Positions 33,090-40,393 of a stretch of 64,000 bases of DNA are shown in pieces. The notes below the pieces were generated by a model that had not been told where the DNA came from, made no database searches, and was given only the letters and a program-made list of their open reading frames with translations. A program made the translations under genes and the position numbers. How positions within the stretch are numbered: the first letter of the stretch is position 1; each line of letters begins with the position of its first letter. Source of the stretch: Pedobacter sp. ISL-64 (GTDB taxonomy: Bacteria > Bacteroidota > Bacteroidia > Sphingobacteriales > Sphingobacteriaceae); contig NZ_JAGGPU010000010.1 in assembly GCF_018613605.1 (NCBI RefSeq), forward strand, positions 59,936 to 123,935. The letters run 5' to 3'.

Positions 33090-34073
33090 ATGAAAAATTT
33101 CTTAACTATTGTTGTGCTCCTGTTTATGGTACAGGTAGCCAATGCACAATCGCATGTATCCCGTAGCGAATATGCGCGGTATAATTGCAGGTTTGCACCT
33201 AAAGGATCTAATAATGCTGAAGGCAAATTGATGTGCCCGGCGTGTGCAAAAGAAGATGAAGATGCCAGAAAGAAAAAAGCAGCAGAGGAAAAAGCAGCTT
33301 TAGCAGCTGCAAAGATTAAAGCTGTCAGATTGAAGGCAGAGAATGAAATTGCATTTAAAAAGAAGCAGGAAGAAATTACCAAAAAGAACAAAGTAACGGA
33401 GGTATCAGTTACGATGGGTAAGATACCAGTCGCTGCTGCCAAAAAGCCTGACAAACAGGAGAAGAAAGGGGTAACTAAACCAACTAAAGATGTATTGTTT
33501 TTTGCTGATTATGCTGGTTCAATGTCGATGAATTATAACCGTATAAATTTCTTTTTAAATGAAAATGGCGATACTATATTAAAAAGCAATGACTATTATG
33601 GAACATTTGCGGTTTCGGGAGAAAATAAGAACAATTTCCCTAAAAATATAGGTGTTGTACTCTTTAAGCAAGAGAATAACTTATCTAATGGCAAGACCAT
33701 AAAAATTGCCGATCTGGTTGATATGAAGGGAAAAAGATACTTTAATGATAATACCATTAGCACGATTTTCCACTTGGTTGATGATTATTTTGTAGTGTGT
33801 AGAAGTAAGGATTATGGAGAAGATTCTAGCTGGGGATACAATTACAGGAGATATCAGGAGGTTGAAATTTACAACCTTAAAACAAAGAAAAAGATAAATT
33901 TTGATAAGGATCACCGCTATGTTGAGATTTATGTGGCTTTTGACCATAAAAAGTTGGAAGATGAAGGATTGAAACCCTTGCTTATGAGAAGATATAACAA
34001 TTATAGCGAAGATGTGTATTGCTTAAATAATGCAGGTGAACTTGTGGTTAAAAATTATCAGAAAACCAGATAA
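33090..34073 (+). CDS. Exported hypothetical protein next to two-component system 1
   Basis: A secreted protein of 327 residues with no family that I recognise. The signal peptide is MKNFLTIVVLLFMVQVANAQ. A Cys-containing patch follows (C33 and MCPAC near residues 49-52), then an Ala/Lys/Glu-rich helix (about 55-115), a Lys-rich linker, and a C-terminal domain (about 140-325) of aromatic beta-strand character (NYNRINFFLNENGDTILKS, EVEIYNLKTKKKINF). The C-terminal half could be a propeller-like or WG-like repeat domain, but this is not certain. The candidate operator 33015-33038 suggests control by the divergent kinase/regulator pair. Confidence 0.75.
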   Translation: MKNFLTIVVLLFMVQVANAQSHVSRSEYARYNCRFAPKGSNNAEGKLMCPACAKEDEDARKKKAAEEKAALAAAKIKAVRLKAENEIAFKKKQEEITKKNKVTEVSVTMGKIPVAAAKKPDKQEKKGVTKPTKDVLFFADYAGSMSMNYNRINFFLNENGDTILKSNDYYGTFAVSGENKNNFPKNIGVVLFKQENNLSNGKTIKIADLVDMKGKRYFNDNTISTIFHLVDDYFVVCRSKDYGEDSSWGYNYRRYQEVEIYNLKTKKKINFDKDHRYVEIYVAFDHKKLEDEGLKPLLMRRYNNYSEDVYCLNNAGELVVKNYQKTR

Positions 34074-34704
34074 TCAAGTTATTCTTTCTGTTTGTAGCTG
34101 GCCAATCTTTCGGCCAAAGTGAAGCGAAAGGTACCGATATTATCGGGCAGTCATTTGTAACCAAAACCAATATTTCTGTAAAGGTTTACAATCCTTTGAG
34201 CAAAAAAATAAACAAAGATTTTTCTTTTTTGCTTAATGATGGAACTAAGTTTTATATATACGAAATTTGATAGCGGATACATTGTTTCAGTTTGGAATTA
34301 TAAATCGACTCCGAAAAAAAATGATTTTTACAAAATGTTACCTGTTTTGAAAGAAAGTCAGATAGTTTGCCAGTAAGCGAGAAAATAAATTTTGGGATAT
34401 CTGCAGGTGTTAAATGGCAACATGTAATACTGTATATTCTGCCAGTAATTTGTTGGGAGGCATATCTGTAGGTGGTGTTAAAGTAGATAAAGACAATTCT
34501 GCCTCAGCAATTTCATTGTCTGCTGGATATATGTACCAATATGATAAATTTCAGATTGGTATATTTACTGTACTCGACTTTATAGATAAGTCGAGTACAG
34601 TAAACTGGGGTTATCAAGGTAAGCCTTGGGTAGGATTTGCTATAGGTATGAGTTTATTTGGCGAAAGCAAAACATCAGCATCAGGAGATCAAACTCAGTT
34701 ATAA
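34070..34704 (+). pseudogene. Frame-broken gene for an exported, barrel-like protein
   Basis: Coding-like sequence runs through three frames in order. Piece A (34070-34270) starts IIKLFFLFVAGQSFGQSEAKG, a signal peptide without a start codon, and ends at TGA. Piece B (34263-34376) reads KFDSGYIVSVWNYKSTPKKND and ends at TAA. Piece C (from 34367) reads LPVSEKINFGISAGVKWQ. Piece D (34414-34704) is the only long open part and ends ...GESKTSASGDQTQL. At least three indels and a lost start separate them. The strand pattern of pieces C-D (SLSAGYMYQYDKFQIGIF, WVGFAIGMSLFG) suggests an outer-membrane barrel. A perfect 17-bp inverted repeat lies inside piece D. Confidence 0.8.
34564..34604. repeat. 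Perfect 17-bp inverted repeat inside the pseudogene
   Basis: Arms 34564-34580 (TTTACTGTACTCGACTT) and 34588-34604 are exactly complementary around the 7-nt loop TATAGAT. It has no T tract and lies within the open frame. Confidence 0.9.
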
Positions 34705-34722
34705 ATACTATCATTACAATTA

Positions 34723-35838
34723 ATGTCTCTTATGAAAACAGTTATTTTTGCCTTATTATCGGTATTCTTTCTCATTAATAACGCCAATGCTCAAGGAAAT
34801 GATGAATCAATCCACCGCCTTGGTATTGTTGCTAATCAGGACTATTTTTTGAAATTTGTTAAACCAGGACTAAATCAGGATCGAAATTATACCATGGGTG
34901 CCGCTTTGCCTGTTTTTCAGTACGCGAAAATGGGCGAGAAAGGATGGGTATATGCTCCTCATCGGTTTTTGGCCAAATCTATTTTAGGAAAATCGGCAGG
35001 CAATTATAAACTCACAGATGCGACAGTTATGCTCGCGAATACTACATTTACGCCGCTCTATCTTGGTAACCTACATGATCCTGAGAGCGAATATAAACGT
35101 AAAAATGATCGGCCTTTTTCAAGTTTGAATTTTATTGGAACAAACTTTGGCGTACAAAAAGATTCGGGGAATGAGTTATTGTCAGTCGGAATAAATGTTG
35201 GTGCTATAGGATTGGATGTATCTAAGGCATTTCAGACAACCGTCCACAGAGGTCATTGGTTTGGTACAGTAGCCGACATTCCTTATGGCTGGGAAGATCA
35301 GATATCGGAAGGAGGCGAACCCACATTGTTGGTGTCTGGAAAATACGATTGGTTAATTGTTGGAAAATCAGATGGCTCAGGCAATAATAAAGGCAATTTT
35401 CAACTTAGTGCAAACACCGAGGTACGCTTAGGTTATTATGTAAATGGCAGTGCGGGTATAAATACCAGAATAGGCTTGTTAGATAAAAGAAACTGGGGAA
35501 TGAATACGCTGCCGCTCAGTAGTGGTTACAGCATCCTTTCTCCGCAAAAAAATCCGTTTGAGTTATTTTTTATGGGTGGGGTAAAAGGAAACGGCTGGCT
35601 CTACAATGCATTATTGATGGGGCAATTTAGGCAGAGTCCCTATGCGCTGAGTTTTAAGCAGTTTAATAAATTCACTATGGAATGGAATTTAGGTGTTGGT
35701 ACCAAAATACCATTCTGCAAAAACAGGGCAATCAGAGCGTCAGTAATGGCTGTTGGGCGTTCACCCGAGTTTAGTACGGTTAAAGCGTTCGAGCGATGGC
35801 ACTCCTGGGCCGATCTACAGCTTTATTACGAATGGTAA
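34723..35838 (+). CDS. Lipid A deacylase LpxR-like outer-membrane protein (DUF2219)
   Basis: A 371-residue exported protein resembling the LpxR/DUF2219 family, outer-membrane barrels that remove the 3'-acyloxyacyl group of lipid A. The signal peptide ends near ANAQ (residue 24; the start may be ATG 34732). Family landmarks are NQDYFLKFVKPGLNQDRNYTMGAALPVF (usually ND.F...DRYYTNG), FTPLYLGNLHDPES...RPFSSLNF (usually YTP.D.....RPYAG) and QTTVHRGHWF, where the His matches the catalytic His region. The barrel ends in YEW. Several canonical residues differ (QD for ND, RPFSS for RPYAG), so activity on lipid A is uncertain. It follows the pseudogene by 18 nt. Confidence 0.72.
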   Translation: MSLMKTVIFALLSVFFLINNANAQGNDESIHRLGIVANQDYFLKFVKPGLNQDRNYTMGAALPVFQYAKMGEKGWVYAPHRFLAKSILGKSAGNYKLTDATVMLANTTFTPLYLGNLHDPESEYKRKNDRPFSSLNFIGTNFGVQKDSGNELLSVGINVGAIGLDVSKAFQTTVHRGHWFGTVADIPYGWEDQISEGGEPTLLVSGKYDWLIVGKSDGSGNNKGNFQLSANTEVRLGYYVNGSAGINTRIGLLDKRNWGMNTLPLSSGYSILSPQKNPFELFFMGGVKGNGWLYNALLMGQFRQSPYALSFKQFNKFTMEWNLGVGTKIPFCKNRAIRASVMAVGRSPEFSTVKAFERWHSWADLQLYYEW

Positions 35839-36483
35839 TTAACTAAAATCATCAATCAGAAACACAAAAAGCTCTTTAGGTCCGTGCGCGCCTAAAACCA
35901 AAGTTTTTTCGATATCGGCAGTTCTGCTTGGGCCTGTAATGTTGCTGATCATTGATGGGATTTTATTGCCATACTTGTTCTTCAATAACAGAAAAGCATC
36001 TTTAAGATCTAAAACCAACTGACTGGTTTTGGCGATTACAATGTGATGATGTGGAAAGATGCTAAGCCTTCTTCCTGCAGCACCCTGGTTAGTTACCATT
36101 ACACTTCCATTACGGGCGATTAAGGCTTCGCAAAGGGTAATGCCTACCTCGGCTTGTTCAAAATCTTTATCGGTTTGGTAAAAAGGAAATTCATATTTGC
36201 TTAAAAAATGTTGAAGTTCTGGTTCCCAGCAGTATATTTTCCGCCATTTAAACTTATCAGCCAGCTGCAGCATGTTTTCAAAAAAATCGATCCCGTCTTC
36301 ACAGAAGATAAAGTTGCCAGATACCGCGGTGAGCTGTTCGGCAAATAATACCTCTAGCTCATCTGTATTTTTTTTATACAATGCACTTTCTTCTAAATTA
36401 GGATAAGGGTTTTCGCGCTTCTCTAATAGTGCTTTCCTTATCTTTTTTAGTATTTGTTCTTTCGCTGTCGTATTATCCTTCAT
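35839..36483 (-). CDS. LUD-domain protein (LutC/YkgG-like)
   Basis: A 214-residue protein with the LUD domain found in LutB/LutC lactate-utilisation proteins. Features are EVGITLCEALIARNGSVMVTNQGAAGRRLSIFPHHHIVIAKTSQLV and SMISNITGPSRTADIEKTLVLGAHGPKELFVFLID, the conserved GPSRTADIE---V-G-HGP motif. Stand-alone copies near ftsH are frequent in Bacteroidetes and lack the LutA/B partners, so lactate oxidation is not implied. A strong terminator-like hairpin with eight U ends 3 nt before its start, between it and ftsH. Confidence 0.88.
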   Translation of the reverse strand: MKDNTTAKEQILKKIRKALLEKRENPYPNLEESALYKKNTDELEVLFAEQLTAVSGNFIFCEDGIDFFENMLQLADKFKWRKIYCWEPELQHFLSKYEFPFYQTDKDFEQAEVGITLCEALIARNGSVMVTNQGAAGRRLSIFPHHHIVIAKTSQLVLDLKDAFLLLKNKYGNKIPSMISNITGPSRTADIEKTLVLGAHGPKELFVFLIDDFS

Positions 36484-36486
36484 TAT

Positions 36487-36522
36487 AAAAAAAAGCTACC
36501 CTAATAATTAAACTAGGGTAGC
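36487..36522 (-). terminator. Terminator/attenuator between ftsH and the LUD gene
   Basis: On the minus strand GCTACCCTA and TAGGGTAGC form a 9-bp stem around 10 nt, followed by T8. The LUD start codon begins only 3 nt after this T run, so any ftsH read-through must cross it. Confidence 0.85.
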
Positions 36523-36547
36523 AAATGTAATAATAGAAATTATTTAT

Positions 36548-38563
36548 TTATGCTTCTACCGGAGTAATATGTCCGGGAGTTCCGCTTTCTCCTTGGTTTT
36601 CGAATAATCGTTTACCAAAAATCACTTCTAAATCGTCTTTAAATAAAACTTCTTTTTCAATCAGGATATCAGCCAATTGGATCAATTTATCTTTATTTTC
36701 TTCTAATAAACTTATTGCTCTTTGGTATTGGCCTTCAATTAATGCCGAAATTTCTTTGTCGATAGTTAAAGCGGTATCCTCTGAATATGGTTTAGAGAAA
36801 TTATACTCATTCTGACCAGATGAATCATAATAAGTAATGTTTCCTAATTTATCGTTCAAACCATAAATGGTAACCATTGCTCTGGCTTGTTTGTTCACTT
36901 TCTCTAAATCGCTAAGTGCACCGGTAGAAATGGTATCAAACATCACTTTTTCAGCTGCTCTACCCCCCATAGTTGCACACATTTCATCAAGCATTTGGTG
37001 AGGGCGAACAATTAAGCGTTCTTCAGGCAAATACCAGGCTGCACCTAAGCTCTGTCCGCGTGGCACAATCGTAACCTTAACTAAAGGCGCCGCATGTTCT
37101 AACAACCAGCTTACTGTGGCGTGACCAGCCTCGTGTATCGCAATAGCGCGTTTTTCGGCTGGTGTAATGATTTTGTTTTTCTTTTCTAAACCACCTACAA
37201 TTCTATCAACAGCATCTAAGAAATCTTGCTTATCAACTGCCGATTTATTTTTACGGGCAGCAATTAATGCCGCTTCGTTACAAACATTTGCAATGTCTGC
37301 TCCTGAGAACCCAGGCGTTTGTTTTGCTAAAAATTCGGTATCAAGCTCTTCTGATTTTTTAAGCGGGGTGATGTGAACTTCGAAAATTTGTTTACGCTCG
37401 ATAACATCCGGTAAATCAACATAAATCTGTCTGTCGAATCTACCTGCTCTTAATAATGCCTTATCTAATACATCAGCACGGTTAGTGGCAGCTAAGATAA
37501 TAACGTGTGTATTAGTGCCAAAACCATCCATTTCAACTAAAAGTTGATTTAAGGTGTTTTCGCGTTCATCATTTCCACCCATTACACCGTTTTTACCACG
37601 GGCACGGCCAATAGCGTCAATCTCATCAATAAAGATGATACATGGCGATTTATCTTTTGCTTGTTTAAATAAGTCGCGAACACGAGATGCACCTACCCCT
37701 ACAAACATCTCCACAAAATCAGATCCTGATAGAGAGAAGAAAGGAACCTGAGCCTCGCCTGCAACAGCTTTAGCCAACAAGGTTTTACCGGTACCCGGCG
37801 AACCTACAAGTAAAGCACCTTTAGGAATTTTTCCACCTAAATCGGTATATTTTTTAGGGTTTTTTAGGAAATCTACAATTTCCATTACCTCTGTTTTTGC
37901 TTCTTCTAAACCTGCAACATCGTTGAACGTAATGTTTACCTGGCTTTCTTTATCAAATAGAGTTGCTTTTGATTTTCCGATACTGAAAATCTGACCGCCA
38001 CCGCCAGCACCACCGCCCATTCTGCGCATCATAAAGATCCAGAAACCAATTAAAAGCAACACAGGTAAAATGATACTTAAGAACCAGCTTGCTAACGGAT
38101 TGCTGCGACTGGTTTTTTCCGCCAATACCCTTGGTTGGTTAGCAGGAAGATCTTTTTGCGAATCGGCAAGTTGTTTGTCAAGGCCATCCATCGTACCGGC
38201 ATTGAAATATACAACAGGGCTAGCTGTGTTATTTACACTAAAAGTGTTATTACTTTTATATGCATCGTATAATGGTTTTTTTAGGCTATCTTTTTTGATG
38301 TAAACCTCTACACGGACTAAATCGTCTGATTTATAGGCAACAACTTTCTGAACATCACCTTTAAGTAACATCTGTTGTTCAAACTTTTGATAGGTAACCT
38401 CTTTACCGCCATCGGTAGTAAATAAAAACTGTGCGGCTATAATCGCAATGATAATGGCTGCATAAACCCAGAAAATATTAAATTTTGATCCTTTTTGTGG
38501 TTTTTTAGGAATATTTGGAATTCTTTTTCCTTGTTTTTCGTTGGTATTTTGATTGTCGTTCAT
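36548..38563 (-). CDS. ftsH: ATP-dependent zinc metalloprotease FtsH
   Basis: A membrane-anchored AAA+ protease that degrades membrane and short-lived cytoplasmic proteins as a hexamer. The 671-residue protein has two membrane helices (about 29-49 and 157-178) bracketing a periplasmic domain. A Gly-rich linker, Walker A GSPGTGKT (K260), Walker B FIDEIDAIG, the SRH region and the zinc site H477-E478-x-x-H481 (HEAGH) follow. The charged N-terminus (NDNQNTNEKQGKRIPNIPKKPQ) is typical of this phylum. It lies 27 nt downstream of rsfS, in the same operon. Confidence 0.97.
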   Translation of the reverse strand: MNDNQNTNEKQGKRIPNIPKKPQKGSKFNIFWVYAAIIIAIIAAQFLFTTDGGKEVTYQKFEQQMLLKGDVQKVVAYKSDDLVRVEVYIKKDSLKKPLYDAYKSNNTFSVNNTASPVVYFNAGTMDGLDKQLADSQKDLPANQPRVLAEKTSRSNPLASWFLSIILPVLLLIGFWIFMMRRMGGGAGGGGQIFSIGKSKATLFDKESQVNITFNDVAGLEEAKTEVMEIVDFLKNPKKYTDLGGKIPKGALLVGSPGTGKTLLAKAVAGEAQVPFFSLSGSDFVEMFVGVGASRVRDLFKQAKDKSPCIIFIDEIDAIGRARGKNGVMGGNDERENTLNQLLVEMDGFGTNTHVIILAATNRADVLDKALLRAGRFDRQIYVDLPDVIERKQIFEVHITPLKKSEELDTEFLAKQTPGFSGADIANVCNEAALIAARKNKSAVDKQDFLDAVDRIVGGLEKKNKIITPAEKRAIAIHEAGHATVSWLLEHAAPLVKVTIVPRGQSLGAAWYLPEERLIVRPHQMLDEMCATMGGRAAEKVMFDTISTGALSDLEKVNKQARAMVTIYGLNDKLGNITYYDSSGQNEYNFSKPYSEDTALTIDKEISALIEGQYQRAISLLEENKDKLIQLADILIEKEVLFKDDLEVIFGKRLFENQGESGTPGHITPVEA

Positions 38564-38590
38564 TTGTCTTTGTCAAAATGGTTCTATAGG

Positions 38591-38965
38591 TTATGCGCTT
38601 TGATAATTTGTGCTTTCTGCATCTCCCCAAAGTTCTTCTATGCCATAAAAGTGGCGCTTTTCGGTTTTAAAAATGTGCACAACCACATCGAAATAATCAA
38701 GAATAATCCAATCTGCTGATTCAAAACCTTCTTTATGTCTTGGATCGGCCTGAGTGGCTTTGTATATTTCTTTTTCTACACTATCAGCAATAGCTTTTAC
38801 CTGAGTACCGGAGTTGGCGCTCGCAATAATAAAGTAATCAGCCACTGAGGTATGAATATTTCTAAGATCTAACCGCACTATATCTTCTCCTTTTTTCTCC
38901 TGTATGCCGTGAACAGCTAACTCAGAAAGGTATGTAGAAAGGGCTACTATTTTCTTTTTTACCAT
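38591..38965 (-). CDS. rsfS: Ribosome silencing factor RsfS
   Basis: RsfS (Iojap/YbeB) binds ribosomal protein L14 and blocks subunit joining in poor conditions. The 124-residue protein shows the family core GEDIVRLDLRNIHTSVADYFIIASANSGTQVKAIADSVEKEI and the C-terminal DWIILDYFDVVVHIFKTEKRHFYGIEELWGDA. It is the first gene of the rsfS-ftsH unit and is divergent from birA with only 44 nt between starts. Confidence 0.96.
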   Translation of the reverse strand: MVKKKIVALSTYLSELAVHGIQEKKGEDIVRLDLRNIHTSVADYFIIASANSGTQVKAIADSVEKEIYKATQADPRHKEGFESADWIILDYFDVVVHIFKTEKRHFYGIEELWGDAESTNYQSA

Positions 38966-38975
38966 TAAAATGCTT

Positions 38976-38983
38976 TAATTTTG
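38976..38983 (+). promoter_or_regulatory. -7 box (TAATTTTG) upstream of birA
   Basis: Exact TAnnTTTG in the 44-nt space between the divergent rsfS and birA starts, 26 nt before the birA TTG. Confidence 0.45.
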
Positions 38984-39009
38984 GAATTACAATATTATAA
39001 ATTCAACAC

Positions 39010-39786
39010 TTGCAAAATAACACTTTTTCGACACTATTTGTTGGTCAAAATTTAATCAAATTAAAAGAAGTTGATTCTACTAATAACTTTTTAAAAGATT
39101 TGGTGTCAAAATCCGAGCCATTAGCCGAAGGGACTGTAATTATGGCAGATAATCAGTTTGCCGGAAGAGGACAGCAGGAAAGCGTTTGGCAAACACAGGC
39201 AGGGAAAAATATAAGTACGAGCATTTATTTAAAACCTTCTTTTTTGCCCCTTAATAAACAGTTTTACTTAAATATGGCCGTTAGTTTAGCCGTTAGTGAT
39301 GCTTTATCTTGCTTTGTACCGGAAGGGATAAAAGTAAAATGGCCTAATGATATGTATTACCAAAATAAGAAATTAGGCGGAATATTAATCGAAAATACAC
39401 TGACAGGCAATTCTATTAAATCATCAGTAATTGGCATTGGTTTAAATATTAATCAATCCGAATTTTCGGATAGTATTAGCCAACGTGCTACTTCCGTCAT
39501 TCAAATTTTACAAAGAGATGTGTCTTTAATGGATATTATGGATAAATTATTCATATTTATGGAAAAATACTACTTAATTTTGAGGACCGGGAAATATAGT
39601 ATTTTACAAAATAATTACCTTTCAAGGCTTTATAACTTTAACATTCCGGCGTTATATATGCAAAATGGAGCGTTTTTTGAAGGTACTATAATAGGAGTTG
39701 AAGATGATGGTAGGCTAACGGTTGATACAAAGAACGGCTTAAAAGTCTTTAATTTTAAAGAAATAGAATTTACACACACAAAATAA
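39010..39786 (+). CDS. birA: Biotin--[acetyl-CoA-carboxylase] ligase BirA
   Basis: BirA attaches biotin to the carboxyl-carrier protein of biotin enzymes. The 258-residue protein is the short, non-repressor form without the N-terminal HTH of E. coli BirA. The biotin-binding loop GRGQQESVWQ, KLKEVDSTNNF and KWPNDMYYQNKKLGGILIE carry the usual substrate residues. The start is TTG at 39010; no ATG precedes the conserved EVDSTN segment, so this start is required. The next gene begins 7 nt after its stop. Confidence 0.94.
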   Translation: MQNNTFSTLFVGQNLIKLKEVDSTNNFLKDLVSKSEPLAEGTVIMADNQFAGRGQQESVWQTQAGKNISTSIYLKPSFLPLNKQFYLNMAVSLAVSDALSCFVPEGIKVKWPNDMYYQNKKLGGILIENTLTGNSIKSSVIGIGLNINQSEFSDSISQRATSVIQILQRDVSLMDIMDKLFIFMEKYYLILRTGKYSILQNNYLSRLYNFNIPALYMQNGAFFEGTIIGVEDDGRLTVDTKNGLKVFNFKEIEFTHTK

Positions 39787-39793
39787 ACACACA

Positions 39794-40243
39794 ATGAAAA
39801 AAATCACCCTAGTGCTTTCGATGGTACTTTTTACCATCGCAGGTGCATTTGCCCAAATCGAAAAACCGGTTACCTGGGCTTATTCTGCAAAGAAAATAAG
39901 TAAAGATGAAGCCGTTATATATTTAAAGGCTACAATCGAAGACAGGTGGCATATCTATTCGCAAAATGTGAAAGACGGTGGTCCGGTAAAAACTACATTT
40001 ACTTTTGCCCCTTCTAAAGATTTTAGTCTGGTTGGTAAAACAATCGAGCCCAAAGCAATTGTTAAATACGAAAGTACATTTAAAATGAATGTAAGTTATT
40101 TCGAAAAAGCAGTAATTTTCCAGCAAAAGGTGAAATTAAATAAGGGTACAACTGCTGTTAAAGGAAAAGTTGAGTTTATGGTTTGTAACGATAAACAATG
40201 TCTTCCGCCAGAAGAAGTTGAGTTCAGTGTTCCGGTTAAATAG
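39794..40243 (+). CDS. DsbD N-terminal-domain-like periplasmic protein
   Basis: A 149-residue exported protein (signal MKKITLVLSMVLFTIAGAFAQ) matching the DsbD alpha/DsbC_N domain. WAYSAKKISKDEAVIYLKATIEDRWHIYSQNV is the immunoglobulin-like fold start, and VCNDKQCLPPEEVEF carries the redox Cys pair (C128 and C133). In E. coli this domain is fused to DsbD. Here it is a separate gene 150 nt before dsbD, whose own product lacks it. It probably receives electrons from the membrane part and passes them to periplasmic thiol proteins. Confidence 0.88.
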   Translation: MKKITLVLSMVLFTIAGAFAQIEKPVTWAYSAKKISKDEAVIYLKATIEDRWHIYSQNVKDGGPVKTTFTFAPSKDFSLVGKTIEPKAIVKYESTFKMNVSYFEKAVIFQQKVKLNKGTTAVKGKVEFMVCNDKQCLPPEEVEFSVPVK

Positions 40244-40263
40244 TTGACATCAAAATATTTACA

Positions 40264-40296
40264 AGCAGTCCCGAATTTTCGGGACTGTTTCTTTTT
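40264..40296 (+). terminator. Terminator between the DsbD-alpha gene and dsbD
   Basis: CAGTCCCGAA pairs with TTCGGGACTG and is followed by a T-rich run (TTTCTTTTT). Confidence 0.75.
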
Positions 40297-40393
40297 AAAG
40301 TAAAATCTACGTGGAGTATTGGTTTAAAAAAAATCGTTTCTAAAATTATTCTTAATTTCACGGTTTCAAAAAATACACACACAAAACACACAA

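Noticed and set aside
34414..34704. Small stand-alone gene of 96 codons
   Set aside because: Collinear coding sequence upstream in other frames shows that it is the tail of a broken gene.
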